The translations under genes and the position numbers were made by a program. DNA of 64,000 nt. Origin: Bacillota bacterium. Lineage in GTDB: Bacteria; Bacillota; Clostridia; Acetivibrionales; DSM-1351. Where the stretch lies: assembly GCA_023397905.1 (NCBI GenBank), contig JAEWSZ010000059.1, positions 1-64,000 on the forward strand, read 5' to 3'. Shown piece by piece: positions 1-9,622 of the stretch (positions are counted from its first letter, which is position 1; each line of letters starts with the position of its first letter). Below the pieces are notes generated by a model that made no database searches, was not told where the DNA came from, and saw only the letters and a list, made by a program, of their open reading frames with translations.

Positions 1-833
1 GGCTCATACAGCCCAAGCATTGTAGCTCCAAGGCTTGCAGAGGGCAGCATTCCTATTGAACCGGTGATCATGGAAGCTTCATCCGAAAGTATATCTCCGA
101 ATATATTGCTGGTCAGCACCACATCAAACTGGGCAGGGTTCCTGACCAGCTGCATGGCGGCATTGTCAACATACATATGGCTCAATGCCACCTCCGGATA
201 TTCCTTTGCCACTTCTTCCACCACCTGGCGCCAGAATCTTGAGCTTTCCAGCACATTGGCCTTGTCCACGGACATGAGCTTTCTGCCGCGCTTCATGGCC
301 GTCTCAAAACCCACCCGGGCTATCCTCTCCACCTCGGTCCTGTTATACATTTCGGTGTCAAACGCGGCTTCTCCGCCTTCGGTCTCAAGCCTGCCCCTTT
401 TGCCGAAATATATTCCGCCTGTGAGCTCCCGGATAACCATTATGTCTATTCCGTTGCTTATTATCTCTGATTTCAGGGGTGACGCATCTTTAAGCGCGCC
501 GTATATTATGGCCGGTCTGAGATTTGCATAGAGTCCCAGGGCCGCCCTGATTCCAAGCAGTCCAGCTTCCGGCCTTAAATTGCCGGGAACCGTATCCCAT
601 TTGGGGCCTCCCACAGCTCCAAGCAGTACGGCATCACTGCTTTTGCATGCGTCTATGGTGGACTGGGGCAGCGGCACTCCGTGCCTGTCTATGGCTATTC
701 CCCCCAGATCGGCTTCTGTAAGCTGAAAGGCATGGCCATATTTCCGCCCTATCAGCTTCAGCACTTCCAGCGATTCGGATATTATATCCGGCCCTATCCC
801 GTCACCGGGTAAAACCGTAATTTTGTAATTCAT
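1..833 (-). CDS. leuB: 3-isopropylmalate dehydrogenase (partial, C-terminus outside window)
   Basis: Catalyses NAD-dependent oxidative decarboxylation of 3-isopropylmalate to 2-oxoisocaproate, the third dedicated step of leucine synthesis, in the cytosol. My own translation from the ATG at 833-831 gives an open frame of 277 codons to the window edge with no stop. It begins [17 protein letters not shown] and contains the family blocks [10 protein letters not shown], the RPE/LR arginine region, [23 protein letters not shown] and [10 protein letters not shown], which hold the substrate and metal-binding Arg, Tyr, Lys and Asp residues. The family is about 355 residues, so roughly the last 80 are missing. 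A GGAGT motif precedes the start. It follows leuD after 40 bases, consistent with a leuC-leuD-leuB operon. Identification is firm; only the C-terminus is unseen. Confidence 0.95.
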   Translation of the reverse strand, partial: MNYKITVLPGDGIGPDIISESLEVLKLIGRKYGHAFQLTEADLGGIAIDRHGVPLPQSTIDACKSSDAVLLGAVGGPKWDTVPGNLRPEAGLLGIRAALGLYANLRPAIIYGALKDASPLKSEIISNGIDIMVIRELTGGIYFGKRGRLETEGGEAAFDTEMYNRTEVERIARVGFETAMKRGRKLMSVDKANVLESSRFWRQVVEEVAKEYPEVALSHMYVDNAAMQLVRNPAQFDVVLTSNIFGDILSDEASMITGSIGMLPSASLGATMLGLYE

Positions 834-873
834 TTATCGTTCACTCCATTCCTTCAAGGTCTTTGGGTTTTAA

Positions 874-1362
874 TTATAAATTCTGCCTGATATATCCCAC
901 CAGGCCGTCCGCCGCGATCAGATCCTGCATGAATTCAGGGAATGGCTGCCCCTGATAGGTCTTTCCGGTACTGAGATTTTTGATCAGCCCTTTGTCAAAG
1001 TCGATTTCGACCTCCTGGCCTTCTTTTATATCCTCAGCGGCCTCCGCGCACTCTATGATTGGGAGTCCTATGTTTATTGCGTTTCTGTAGAAAATCCTCG
1101 CAAAGGTCTCCGCTATGACGCAGGATATGCCCGAAGCCTTGATTGCAATAGGAGCGTGCTCTCTTGATGAACCGCAGCCGAAATTCTTGCCCGCCACCAT
1201 CACATCTCCTTTTTTCACCCTCTGGGTGAATTTCTCGTCCAAATCCTCCATGCAGTGGCTTGCCAGTTCTGCGGGATCCGATGTATTCAGATATCTTGCG
1301 GGTATTATTACGTCTGTGTCGACGTTATTTCCATATTTGATAACCTTGCCTTTAGCATTCAT
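874..1362 (-). CDS. leuD: 3-isopropylmalate dehydratase small subunit
   Basis: Small subunit (162 residues) of the LeuCD isomerase that interconverts 2- and 3-isopropylmalate. It carries the swivelling domain that supplies substrate-binding residues to the iron-sulfur-bearing LeuC. Visible family blocks are the N-terminal [15 protein letters not shown], then the conserved [13 protein letters not shown] loop near residues 59-71 and the [13 protein letters not shown] segment. The length fits the short clostridial/archaeal-type LeuD (about 160 residues) rather than the about 200-residue enterobacterial form, and the partner LeuC is also the matching short type. The start ATG has GGAGAT a few bases upstream. 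It sits between leuC (80 bases upstream) and leuB (40 bases downstream), so it is probably co-transcribed with both. Confidence 0.95.
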   Translation of the reverse strand: MNAKGKVIKYGNNVDTDVIIPARYLNTSDPAELASHCMEDLDEKFTQRVKKGDVMVAGKNFGCGSSREHAPIAIKASGISCVIAETFARIFYRNAINIGLPIIECAEAAEDIKEGQEVEIDFDKGLIKNLSTGKTYQGQPFPEFMQDLIAADGLVGYIRQNL

Positions 1363-1442
1363 GATTTATCTCCATTTCCGGTGCAGTGTAAACGGTTGTT
1401 CCTGCATCCTTTCACACAAAAGTTATGAAAATCCTACTGCCC

Positions 1443-2702
1443 TTAAAGCTGTTCCGGTCCTGCAATTTTTCCCGCGATAGCCGATGCCGCAGCAATTGCT
1501 GGACTTGCAAGATAAACCTCGCTTTCAGGATGGCCCATGCGGCCCACAAAATTCCTGTTGGTGGTGGAAACAGCCCTCTCTCCTTTTGCCAGAATTCCCA
1601 TATGCCCTCCCAGGCAAGGACCGCAAGTCGGCGTGCTGACCGCTGCGCCCGAGTCTATAAATATGTCGAACAAGCCTTCATTCATGGCCTGCTTCCATAT
1701 TTTCTGAGTTGCGGGAATAATGATACAGCGGACGTCCTCGTGCACCTTTCTGCCTTTGAGGATCTCAGCGGCAATTCTCATATCCTCGATACGTCCGTTT
1801 GTGCATGAGCCGATTACCACCTGGTCTATTTTGATATCGCCTACATTGTCAATGGTCCGGGCATTTTCAGGAAGATGAGGAAATGCCACCGTAGGCTTCA
1901 CCGAAGCCAGATCGATTTCATAGACCTCCGAATATTCCGCGTCTTCATCCGCCTTATATTCAGCATAGGCTCTCACGGAATGCTCCTTCACATATTCCAC
2001 GGTTTTTTCGTCAACCTCGAAAATACCGTTCTTTCCGCCGGCTTCTATGGCCATATTGGCCATTGTGAACCTGTCGTCCATTGAGAGAGCCTTCACGCCG
2101 TCCCCCGTAAATTCCATGGACTTATACAAAGCGCCGTCCACGCCTATCATTCCGATGATGTGAAGAATGACGTCTTTTCCGCCAACCCATTTCCGGGGCT
2201 TTCCTTTCAAAACAAATTTAATTGCCTCCGGAACTTTGAACCAGGCTTCGCCTGTTGCCATTCCGGCAGCCATATCCGTGCTTCCGATACCGGTTGAAAA
2301 CGCCCCCAGAGCGCCGTAGGTACAAGTGTGCGAGTCCGCGCCTATAACCACGTCTCCGGGCACGACCAAACCCTTCTCAGGCAGCAGTGCATGTTCAACA
2401 CCCATCTGGCCCACTTCAAAGAAATTTACAATCCCCATTTTCTTTGAAAATTCCCTGCAGGCTTTAACCTGTTCTGCAGATTTTATATCCTTGTTGGGAG
2501 TGAAGTGGTCCGGAACTATGGCTATTTTGTTCCTGTCAAAGACCCTGTCCACCCCGATCCTGTCAAATTCCCTGATGGCAACCGGGGAAGTTATGTCATT
2601 TCCCAGGACCATATCCAGCTTTGCCTTGATGAGCTGCCCCGGCACTACTTTATCCAATCCCGCATGTGCTGCAAGGATCTTCTGCGTCATAGTCATTCCC
2701 AT
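1443..2702 (-). CDS. leuC: 3-isopropylmalate dehydratase large subunit
   Basis: Large, [4Fe-4S]-binding subunit (419 residues) of isopropylmalate isomerase in leucine biosynthesis. Seen in the protein: the N-terminal KILAAHAG block typical of the aconitase superfamily HACN/LeuC branch, [19 protein letters not shown], the first cluster cysteine in GSCTNGR, and the paired cysteines of [11 protein letters not shown], followed by [10 protein letters not shown]. All three cluster cysteines are present, so the enzyme should be active. The ATG at 2702 has GGAGG nine bases upstream; two further in-frame ATGs follow within six codons but are less well placed. It is the first gene of leuC-leuD-leuB. 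The 133 bases upstream hold a hairpin and a TATAAT box (see the entry at 2758). Confidence 0.96.
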   Translation of the reverse strand: MGMTMTQKILAAHAGLDKVVPGQLIKAKLDMVLGNDITSPVAIREFDRIGVDRVFDRNKIAIVPDHFTPNKDIKSAEQVKACREFSKKMGIVNFFEVGQMGVEHALLPEKGLVVPGDVVIGADSHTCTYGALGAFSTGIGSTDMAAGMATGEAWFKVPEAIKFVLKGKPRKWVGGKDVILHIIGMIGVDGALYKSMEFTGDGVKALSMDDRFTMANMAIEAGGKNGIFEVDEKTVEYVKEHSVRAYAEYKADEDAEYSEVYEIDLASVKPTVAFPHLPENARTIDNVGDIKIDQVVIGSCTNGRIEDMRIAAEILKGRKVHEDVRCIIIPATQKIWKQAMNEGLFDIFIDSGAAVSTPTCGPCLGGHMGILAKGERAVSTTNRNFVGRMGHPESEVYLASPAIAAASAIAGKIAGPEQL

Positions 2703-2757
2703 ACTGTAAATCCTCCTATAATCATAAATATCTGTTTAATCAATTTAACCGTAAAAA

Positions 2758-2809
2758 AACACTTTTTATCTCATTTTGAAATCATTATACAATAAGAGTA
2801 AAAAGTGTT
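2758..2809 (-). terminator. Hairpin with T-run containing a TATAAT box, upstream of leuC
   Basis: On the minus strand the arms AACACTTTTTA (2809-2799) and TAAAAAGTGTT (2768-2758) can pair perfectly and are followed by a run of seven T, the form of an intrinsic terminator for the AraC gene that ends at 2836. The 30-base loop contains TATAAT (2789-2784, minus strand) about 82 bases before leuC. The same segment could therefore end the regulator transcript and start the leu transcript. I could not find a good -35 box, so the promoter reading is tentative. Confidence 0.6.
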
Positions 2810-2835
2810 CTTCATGTTATTTACCGTCATTCCGG

Positions 2836-3738
2836 CTAATTATGAATGTTTTTTGACGAATTCCTGTATTGCATGGGAGTCATACTGGTCTGCTTCTTGA
2901 ACATGTCATTGAATCTCTGCTGGTTTGAAAATCCTACGCTGTGAGCTATTTCCCCGACTCTCAGATCTGTTTCCTCAAGCAGCTCACAGGCCCTCTTGAT
3001 CCTCACATTGAGGAGATACTGCATGGGGCTTAAACCCGTTTCCTCCTTGAAGGCCCGCGTAAAGTAGCTGGGACTCAGGAACACATATTTTGCAATATCG
3101 GTTATGGATATCTCCCTTTCGTAATTGTTCAGGACAAATTGTATAGCGGAATGCATGAGCTCCTTGATTTTGGGGCTTTTGTTTTTTATGCTGTTTTCCC
3201 ACTCGGCTTTTAATGCCCTGGATATAAGTACAAACAGCTCCATCAGCATGAGGTAGTCAAGCAGCTCACTGCCCAGCTGGTCGCTGGACTTCTCTTTCAA
3301 TATCCTGTTCAAAAGAATGATTATGTCATTCTTCTGGCTGACCTTCAGCTTTATAAATGCACCGGACTCCTTGCCGCTGACAAAGTTTATGAAGTCCTCC
3401 AGGGAAGTTTCGGACATAGCGTGGTTGGACTGGTTCATGAATTTAAAGTACAATACAATAAAGTCGCAGCCCACGTCGGAGATAACATCCAGCTTGTGAT
3501 GCTGGTGAGGCTTTATGATGACAATATCATTGGAGCCCACTGTAACCGCCTGGTCTCCTATCTCAAACTGACCTTCTCCCGATTTGATATACACCATTTC
3601 AAAGGCCTCATGGATGCTGAGTCCCTTGGACCATTCAGCATTGCGGTAACGCTCTATGGCTTTTATGTTAGTAACAGGTATAAAGCTGGCCGAACCCAGA
3701 ACACCTTCCCATGCTTTTGGAATGGACGTCGTCTCCAA
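2836..3738 (-). CDS. AraC-family transcriptional regulator with cupin sensor domain
   Basis: A 300-residue regulator. Residues about 20-120 form an AraC-type cupin (blocks EMVYIKSGEGQFEI, DIVIIKPHQHHKL), expected to bind a small ligand, probably a sugar. The C-terminal about 100 residues are two helix-turn-helix motifs of the AraC class: ISITDIAKYVFLSPSYFTRAF and VGEIAHSVGFSNQQRFNDMF, ending with the conserved P-M-Q-Y-R. Translation most likely starts at a TTG (3738) with GGGAGG five bases before it; there is no suitably placed ATG. The gene lies between leuC and the helicase and has no adjacent transporter or enzyme, so its target cannot be inferred. There is no evidence that it controls the leu genes beyond adjacency. 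Confidence 0.88.
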   Translation of the reverse strand: METTSIPKAWEGVLGSASFIPVTNIKAIERYRNAEWSKGLSIHEAFEMVYIKSGEGQFEIGDQAVTVGSNDIVIIKPHQHHKLDVISDVGCDFIVLYFKFMNQSNHAMSETSLEDFINFVSGKESGAFIKLKVSQKNDIIILLNRILKEKSSDQLGSELLDYLMLMELFVLISRALKAEWENSIKNKSPKIKELMHSAIQFVLNNYEREISITDIAKYVFLSPSYFTRAFKEETGLSPMQYLLNVRIKRACELLEETDLRVGEIAHSVGFSNQQRFNDMFKKQTSMTPMQYRNSSKNIHN

Positions 3739-3823
3739 TTTTACCTCCCCCTTTGTTCCTGTGACTTCTCAAATATGTCCCGGTTTTTTAATACAGGTAT
3801 ATTAACAATACAATAACACAGGC

Positions 3824-5752
3824 TTATTTGCCGCGGGGTTTTTTACCTGCCTGGGGTTTACGCTCCCAGGGCTTGCCGTTCGCAGCCGCTTTGCCTTTCC
3901 CCGGCGCGCCTGATTTTGTGCGCTGGCCCTGCGTTTTGCCCGGCCTTCCGCCGGCGCTTCTTTCGGGCTTACCGCCTGTTTTGTCAAATTTGCCGTAGGC
4001 GCTTCTTTCCGGTTTGCCGCCGGATGCTTTGTCAGCTTTGCCATAGGTACTTCTTTCCGGTTTGCCGCCTGTTTTTCCTCCGGAGGGTTTTCCGCCGAAT
4101 GCCTTATCCGGCCTGCCGCCCGCTCCCAATGGTTTTCCGGCTGATTTGCCGCCAACTGTTCTGTCCGGCTTTACTCCCGATCTGCGGGCATCATCCCTGA
4201 CTGGTTTTCCGTCTGCCGCCCTATTCTTTGCCGGTGCCTTACCGTCTTTAAACCGGAACTCCCCGGAAGGCTTTTTGTACTTTCTTTCAGACGGCGCTCC
4301 GGCTTTTTCATATCTGTCCCCGCCTCTGCCGTAGTTACTGCGTCCTGTCTCCGGCCTTGCACCGGCTTTGCCGTCCTTTTTGAACTTCTTCGGTGGACGG
4401 GCCTCATCTTCTCCGTACTTTCTGGGAGTCCGGTTTTCGTCTTTTCCATACTTTTTCGGAGTCCGGGTTTCATCTTTTTCATATTTTTGAGAGGACTTGT
4501 CCCCATCTTTTCCATACCTGGCTTTAGACGGCTTCTCAGGGTCCGGCCCCTCCATATTCCGTTTTCTTGGATGTAAACCGTATTCGCTGGTGGTATCCAG
4601 CTTTTTACTTGTCTTTCTGTATTCCACTATTGCCCCGTTGTACATGGACTTTGGAATAATCGATATCTTCAGTTCCTTCTCAAACTGTCTTATAAAGGGT
4701 ATTTCATTTTCAGCCGCAATTGATATTGCAACACCGGCATTTCCGTTTCTTCCGGTCCTGCCTGCCCTGTGCAGGTAGTCCATGGACCTCTCGGGAACAT
4801 TCACATTAAATATATGGGTCACGCCTTCGATATCAAGACCTCTCGCCGCAATATCCGAAGCTATCAGCAACTGCAGCTTTCCGGATTTAAAATCATCCAT
4901 GGTCTTTTTTCTGTCGCTTTTTATGTTGGAACCGTGGAGACCGTCGGCCCTCAGCTTGTGGAACTGCAGCTTTTCCGTCGCCTCGGCTATATCCTCGGCA
5001 TTTGCAAAAAATGCTATGGCCTTGGGAGGATTCAACATGCGCACAAGCTTCCGCAGCACCTCTATTTTGTCCCGTCTTTCCGCAACAAAATAGATATGAT
5101 CTATGGTGTCCGGAACCTCAATTGCGGTGGTGCTCTTAACCACCTCCGGCTCCTTCATCAGCTGTTTTGCACGCTCGATTGTACGGGCCGACATGGAGGC
5201 CGAGCACATCATCAGCTGCCGCTCTTTAAGTGTTGTCTTTATCACGGCTTTGGTCCCATCGATATTATTGTCGTCCAGCAGCCGGTCGGCTTCATCTATA
5301 ATAATGGTTTTAACCGTATGCGCCGTGATCTTCTTTTTTTGTATCAGCTCAAGTATTCTTCCAGCTGTCCCTACAATAATGTGGGGCTTGGTCCTGAGCT
5401 TGTCGACCTGCCTTGTTATATTTACATCGCCTATTACAGGTGTTGAGGTCACTTTCAGCTCCGAGTTCAGGGACAGCAGCTCTATCTGCCTTATTACCTG
5501 TATGGCAAGCTCGTGAGTTGGCACAAGTATAATTGCCTGCATTTCTTTTTTATCCGTTTCAATTTTTTCAAAAAGAGGCAGCAGATAAGCAAGAGTCTTG
5601 CCTGTTCCGGTCTCCGATTGAAAAATCAGATCTTTGCTTTTCCGGGCCTCCGGAATAACCTTCTGCTGTATTTCAGTAGGCACTGTTATATCCGTAATTT
5701 TAAGGGCTTCCACCAACGACCGGTCCAATTCCATATCTTCAAATGTCTGCAT
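3824..5752 (-). CDS. DEAD-box RNA helicase with long basic repetitive tail
   Basis: An ATP-dependent RNA helicase of about 642 residues, probably acting in ribosome assembly or cold-shock RNA remodelling. The RecA-like core (about residues 1-380) shows motif Q (ITVPTEIQQKVIP), motif I SETGTGKT, Ia PTHELA, DEAD, motif III as SAS instead of SAT, motif V SDIAARGLD and motif VI HRAGRTGRNG. The remaining about 250 residues are low-complexity, rich in Lys, Gly, Arg, Pro and Ser, with two repeat sets: a KYGKDE.RTP.K unit and a GGKPERS.YGK.DK unit. Such tails usually give non-specific RNA binding or phase separation. GGAGG at 5764-5760 sits four bases before one ATG and seven before the next; I chose the latter (5752). 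CshA/CsdA/DbpA-like naming is not settled. Confidence 0.92.
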   Translation of the reverse strand: MQTFEDMELDRSLVEALKITDITVPTEIQQKVIPEARKSKDLIFQSETGTGKTLAYLLPLFEKIETDKKEMQAIILVPTHELAIQVIRQIELLSLNSELKVTSTPVIGDVNITRQVDKLRTKPHIIVGTAGRILELIQKKKITAHTVKTIIIDEADRLLDDNNIDGTKAVIKTTLKERQLMMCSASMSARTIERAKQLMKEPEVVKSTTAIEVPDTIDHIYFVAERRDKIEVLRKLVRMLNPPKAIAFFANAEDIAEATEKLQFHKLRADGLHGSNIKSDRKKTMDDFKSGKLQLLIASDIAARGLDIEGVTHIFNVNVPERSMDYLHRAGRTGRNGNAGVAISIAAENEIPFIRQFEKELKISIIPKSMYNGAIVEYRKTSKKLDTTSEYGLHPRKRNMEGPDPEKPSKARYGKDGDKSSQKYEKDETRTPKKYGKDENRTPRKYGEDEARPPKKFKKDGKAGARPETGRSNYGRGGDRYEKAGAPSERKYKKPSGEFRFKDGKAPAKNRAADGKPVRDDARRSGVKPDRTVGGKSAGKPLGAGGRPDKAFGGKPSGGKTGGKPERSTYGKADKASGGKPERSAYGKFDKTGGKPERSAGGRPGKTQGQRTKSGAPGKGKAAANGKPWERKPQAGKKPRGK

Positions 5753-5844
5753 CATTTTTCCTCCATGTACCATATATGCACAGGCAATTCTATTGCCTGT
5801 GTCAATTCTATTGCCTTTATCAACTTTATTACTTTGAATTTTAT

Positions 5845-7773
5845 TTAACGCCTGCTTTTTTCAATTTTCTCCGCCAGCTCATACAAGTATGTCCAGCGCT
5901 CCATCAGGTATTCCAGCTCCTCTTCCATTTTCTGCTGCATGGCCAGAAGCTCCTGCAAGCGCGTGAAATCACTTGAGGCCCGGTCAATTTCAATCTTTAC
6001 CCTTTCTATTTCACTTTCCTGCTTTGCTATTTTATCATCTATTTCTTCAAATTCCTTCTGCTCCTTGAAGGTAAATTTCAAGGGCCTGTCTTTTCTCTCA
6101 CCCTTCAGGATATCGGTTTTCCCCGGCTCAGGTCCCTTGGACGGCAAGTCCTGTCTTGCGGCCTGTCTCTCTGCTGCTTCACGGTCAAAGACTTCCTTGT
6201 AAGCAGAATAATTGCCCGCATGTTTATTAATATGCCCATTCCCTTCAAAGGAAAAAATCCGGTTTGCCGTCCTGTCAAGAAAGTACCGGTCATGGGATAC
6301 CGCAATTACAGCGCCGGGAAACTCGTCGAGATAGCTTTCCAGTATTGCGAGGGTCTGAATATCCAGGTCATTTGTGGGCTCGTCCAGCAAAAGTATATTG
6401 GGAGCTCCCATCAAAATACCCAGGAGATACAATCTCCGCTTTTCTCCTCCGGACAGCTTTGCAATGGGCGTCCATTGCGCAGCTGGGGGAAACAGGAACC
6501 TCTCCAGCATCTGAGAAGCGCTGGCGCTCCCTTTCTTTGTTTCTATATGCTCGGCTATGTTCCGGATATATTCTATGACCCTGAGGTCCTGATCCATATG
6601 GGCGTTTTCCTGTGTAAAGAAACCTGTCCTCACGGTATTGCCAATGTCAACGCCGCCTCCGTCAGGTTTGATTTCTCCGGAAATAATCCGCAGCAGCGTT
6701 GATTTTCCTATGCCATTGGGCCCTATGATCCCTATCCTGTCATCCCTCAACAAAATATAGCTGAAGTCTTTTATTACCACTTTATCGCCGAAAGCCTTCT
6801 CTATATTTTCCAATTCTATTATTTTTCTTCCCAGTCTGGAGGAACCGACCTGTATTTCCACATTCTCATCCTGTTTGGGCGCTTCCGTTTCCTGCAGTTT
6901 TTCAAACCTCTCTATTCTGGCTTTTTGCTTGGTAGACCGGGCCTTGGCGCCTCTTCTTATCCACTCCAGTTCACTTTTCAAAAGGTTCTGGCGCTTTCTT
7001 TCGGACGCCTGCTCCTGCTCCTCCCGCTGAGCCTTCATCTCCAGAAACTTGCTGTAATTGGCCTGATAGCTGTATAGCTTCCCGTCGTCCAGCTCAATGA
7101 TCCTGTTGGCCACCCTTTCAAGGAAATACCGGTCATGTGTTACCATGAGAAGCGCGCCTTTCCTTGCATTCAGATATTTTTCAAGCCAATCCACAGAGTC
7201 ATTGTCTATATGGTTGGTGGGCTCGTCCAGTATGAGCAGTTCTGTGGGGTTTATCAGCGCTCCCGCCATTGCAATGCGCTTTCGCTGTCCGCCCGACAAG
7301 GTTGCCACATCGGCGTCAAAATCCTCAATACCAAGCTTTGTCAGGATTGTCTTGGCTTCACTCTCCATGGTCCAGGCATTCAATGCATCCATCTTTTGCA
7401 TCAGTTCCAGCAGTCTTTTTTCAGACTGCTCATCCCCCGGATTGTCCCTGCATTTCTTCGATATATATTCATATTCCCGCAAAAGCTCCATAAGCGGAGA
7501 ATGCCCGTTGAAAACCTGCTGAAGAACTGTTGTCCCGTCCTCAAAAGCCGGATTCTGTTCCAGATACCCGGTCCTGATGCCGTTTACTTTTACAATCCTT
7601 CCCGTATCCGGATTTTCTATGCCTGCTATAACTTTCAGCAAAGTGCTTTTGCCGGTGCCGTTTATCCCAATAAGGCCGATTTTATCTCCGTCTCCTATTC
7701 CCAGCCATATATCCTTGAATAATATTTTTTCACTGTAGCTTTTAGAAATACCCTCAGCCGATAAAATATTCAA
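5845..7773 (-). CDS. ABC-F family ATPase (ribosome-associated)
   Basis: A 642-residue soluble protein with two ABC ATPase domains and no membrane segments, the ABC-F layout (EttA/Uup/YdiF class), whose members bind the ribosomal E site and rescue or regulate stalled translation. Domain 1 has Walker A GINGTGKST (residues 36-44), signature LSGGQRKR and Walker B LLILDEPTNHID; domain 2 has GPNGIGKST, LSGGEKRR and LLLDEPTNDLD. A charged linker of about 80 residues between them corresponds to the P-site tRNA-interaction motif. The last about 100 residues are a predicted coiled coil (QKEFEEIDDKIAKQESEIERV), which points to the Uup/YfmR type rather than an antibiotic-resistance ARE-ABCF. Start is a TTG with AAGGAG eight bases upstream. 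It ends 92 bases before the helicase start and may be co-transcribed with it. Confidence 0.92.
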   Translation of the reverse strand: MNILSAEGISKSYSEKILFKDIWLGIGDGDKIGLIGINGTGKSTLLKVIAGIENPDTGRIVKVNGIRTGYLEQNPAFEDGTTVLQQVFNGHSPLMELLREYEYISKKCRDNPGDEQSEKRLLELMQKMDALNAWTMESEAKTILTKLGIEDFDADVATLSGGQRKRIAMAGALINPTELLILDEPTNHIDNDSVDWLEKYLNARKGALLMVTHDRYFLERVANRIIELDDGKLYSYQANYSKFLEMKAQREEQEQASERKRQNLLKSELEWIRRGAKARSTKQKARIERFEKLQETEAPKQDENVEIQVGSSRLGRKIIELENIEKAFGDKVVIKDFSYILLRDDRIGIIGPNGIGKSTLLRIISGEIKPDGGGVDIGNTVRTGFFTQENAHMDQDLRVIEYIRNIAEHIETKKGSASASQMLERFLFPPAAQWTPIAKLSGGEKRRLYLLGILMGAPNILLLDEPTNDLDIQTLAILESYLDEFPGAVIAVSHDRYFLDRTANRIFSFEGNGHINKHAGNYSAYKEVFDREAAERQAARQDLPSKGPEPGKTDILKGERKDRPLKFTFKEQKEFEEIDDKIAKQESEIERVKIEIDRASSDFTRLQELLAMQQKMEEELEYLMERWTYLYELAEKIEKSRR

Positions 7774-7895
7774 CCGTAATTCTCCTTCAATTTTTTCATC
7801 ACATTGATATTATACCATTTAACTATGAAACGGCATAGGTTTCAATTGCGGAGAGTTTTACCCTCAATTCCCCCAAAGAAAAGACCTCCGGCATA

Positions 7896-8798
7896 TCAGC
7901 CCCGTTTGTGCCGTCCGGCATAGCCGCATTTCCTGCAGAGCTCTTCCACCGCGGTCCTTGCGGTAAAGCCGTCATAAATGCTCCGGGCTCTCTGTGTTTT
8001 CAGGATACTTTCAAGAGGCTGTTCAAAAATGTTTCCCAGCGGTATGCCGCCTTCGCTGTCCAGGCAGCATGGGGTCATCGTTCCGTCCGCCAGAACCGCA
8101 AACTGGTCTCTGAGCCCATAGCAGAATACCTTCTCGTCAACGATATCCCTTTCTATATCCGGCCATTCAAACTTTTGAGCCATTTGAAGGAATATATTTT
8201 CTCCCAGCTTTATATTCCGGCGCCGGAATATTTCGGTCCGCAGGTCAAAATCCGGCTTAAATACCTGTTCAAGCCGGGCTAATATATCAGAATTCAATTT
8301 ATTGCCGCCCTTTATTCCCTCACTGTCTCCATTCCAGAGCCTGAACTCGCATATAATGCCTCCGGCGCTTGCTTTCCTGACAAAATCTAAAGTTTGGGAC
8401 AGGTATGCCTCCAGCTCTGTTTTTTCATCATTTCTCCCGGGATTGGCTTCAAAGCTGTGGAGCGAGATGCTGACCTTACGGAGGGCTGCCGACCTGGTCA
8501 ACATATTTTTATGCCTATCCAGCAGCGTTCCGTTAGTTGTAATGTTGACCTTTATTCCATTTTCACCGCAGATGGTCAAAAAGTTTTCAAGCTCCGGATT
8601 TAAAAGAGGCTCTCCCATCAGATGAAAATATACGTAGTCCGTAAATGGTTTTATCTCATGGATTATATGGCCAAACTCCTCTTTTCCCATGTACTTTAAT
8701 TCTCTTTTTGTACCGGGACAGAAATCACATTTCAGGTTGCAGATATTTGTTATTTCAATATACACCTTTTTAAATTTCTTCATATTTATCGGGGCCAT
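7896..8798 (-). CDS. Radical SAM protein with C-terminal SPASM-type cysteine region
   Basis: A 300-residue iron-sulfur protein. The N-terminal CNLKCDFC (about residues 17-24) is the CxxxCxxC site that binds the radical SAM [4Fe-4S] cluster; YFHLMGEPLLNP is the GGE-like SAM-binding motif, here as MGEP. The C-terminal part has a SPASM-like set of cysteines (VFCYGLR, TPCCLD, LCRKCGY), expected to bind one or two auxiliary clusters and common in enzymes that modify peptides or act as anaerobic sulfatase-like maturases. No precursor peptide or target is visible next door, so the substrate is unknown. The initiation codon is uncertain: the ATG at 8798 is only one base from GGAG, while the ATG five codons later lacks a clear site. 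Confidence 0.85.
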   Translation of the reverse strand: MAPINMKKFKKVYIEITNICNLKCDFCPGTKRELKYMGKEEFGHIIHEIKPFTDYVYFHLMGEPLLNPELENFLTICGENGIKVNITTNGTLLDRHKNMLTRSAALRKVSISLHSFEANPGRNDEKTELEAYLSQTLDFVRKASAGGIICEFRLWNGDSEGIKGGNKLNSDILARLEQVFKPDFDLRTEIFRRRNIKLGENIFLQMAQKFEWPDIERDIVDEKVFCYGLRDQFAVLADGTMTPCCLDSEGGIPLGNIFEQPLESILKTQRARSIYDGFTARTAVEELCRKCGYAGRHKRG

Positions 8799-8983
8799 GC
8801 TCCTTCATCCATATTCATATCTATATTCATAATCCATATCCATATGTTTTCCGTGATATTTTTTAATATAGATATTTTACATCAAAAAAGCCATGCAGTA
8901 CAAAAATATATTACACAAATTGGCATTGAATGATATCATTAAGTTGTGATCAATAATAACTCTGTATTTTTGGAGGTAAGTAT

Positions 8984-9541
8984 ATGTCACTTATGACAAA
9001 AAAAGCGTTGGCCGCCACACTGAAAAAGCTGATGCAGAAGACATCTCTGGACAAAATTACGGTAAAAGAGCTGGTGGAAGAGTGCGGCGTAAACCGCCAG
9101 ACTTTCTATTACCATTTTCAGGACATATATGATCTATTGGGCTGGATTTATAGAACTGAAGCGCTGGAAGCCATTGACCATTATAAAACCTATGATACCT
9201 GGCAGCAGGGGTTCCTGAAAATATTCCATTATGTTGAAGAAAACCGGGCCGTATGCCTGAATACCTTCCATTCCCTGGCAAGAGAGCATCTGGAGCAGTT
9301 TTTGTACAGCGTGTGCTATAATCTTCTCATTGACGTGGTGGAAGAAGTAGTCCACGGTACCTCAATATCCCAGGAGTACAAAAGCTTCATAGCGAATTTT
9401 TACAAGTTCGGTTTTGTGGGCTTGCTAATGGAGTGGCTGAAATCCGGCGCTAAAGAAAAGCCTGAAGATATCATAAATAAATTAAGCAAGCTGGTTGAAG
9501 GAAATATAAGCAAAGCCATTGAAAATTATGCTGAAAAGTAG
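8984..9541 (+). CDS. TetR/AcrR-family regulator (DhaS/TetR_C_8-like)
   Basis: A 185-residue regulator. The N-terminal helix-turn-helix is clear: ITVKELVEECGVNRQTFYYHF (about residues 25-45), with the FYYHF recognition-helix signature of the TetR superfamily. The C-terminal ligand domain resembles the group typified by the dihydroxyacetone-kinase regulator DhaS (TetR_C_8), but the ligand is unknown. The ATG at 8984 has GGAGG seven bases upstream. It is co-oriented with and 186 bases upstream of oleate hydratase, so it most likely controls that gene and may respond to free or acyl-CoA-linked unsaturated fatty acids; this is inference from position. Together they form the only plus-strand pair in the first 20 kb. 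Confidence 0.9.
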   Translation: MSLMTKKALAATLKKLMQKTSLDKITVKELVEECGVNRQTFYYHFQDIYDLLGWIYRTEALEAIDHYKTYDTWQQGFLKIFHYVEENRAVCLNTFHSLAREHLEQFLYSVCYNLLIDVVEEVVHGTSISQEYKSFIANFYKFGFVGLLMEWLKSGAKEKPEDIINKLSKLVEGNISKAIENYAEK

Positions 9542-9622
9542 CAATGTAGCAATTAAATCTATTTAAACAATTTATAATTATACAATAATTTGCCCCTGTG
9601 TTTTTATACAGATCGCTCCTTG

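Noticed and set aside
3916..4334. Proline/cysteine-rich plus-strand open frames opposite the helicase tail
   Set aside because: They are antisense readings of the repetitive GC-rich tail and have no ribosome-binding site or family features.
8800..8843. CATATT-type repeats resembling a CRISPR or iteron array
   Set aside because: The units are short, irregular and in a 45-base AT-rich patch only; they look like simple-sequence drift. No CRISPR array or cas gene was seen anywhere in the window.
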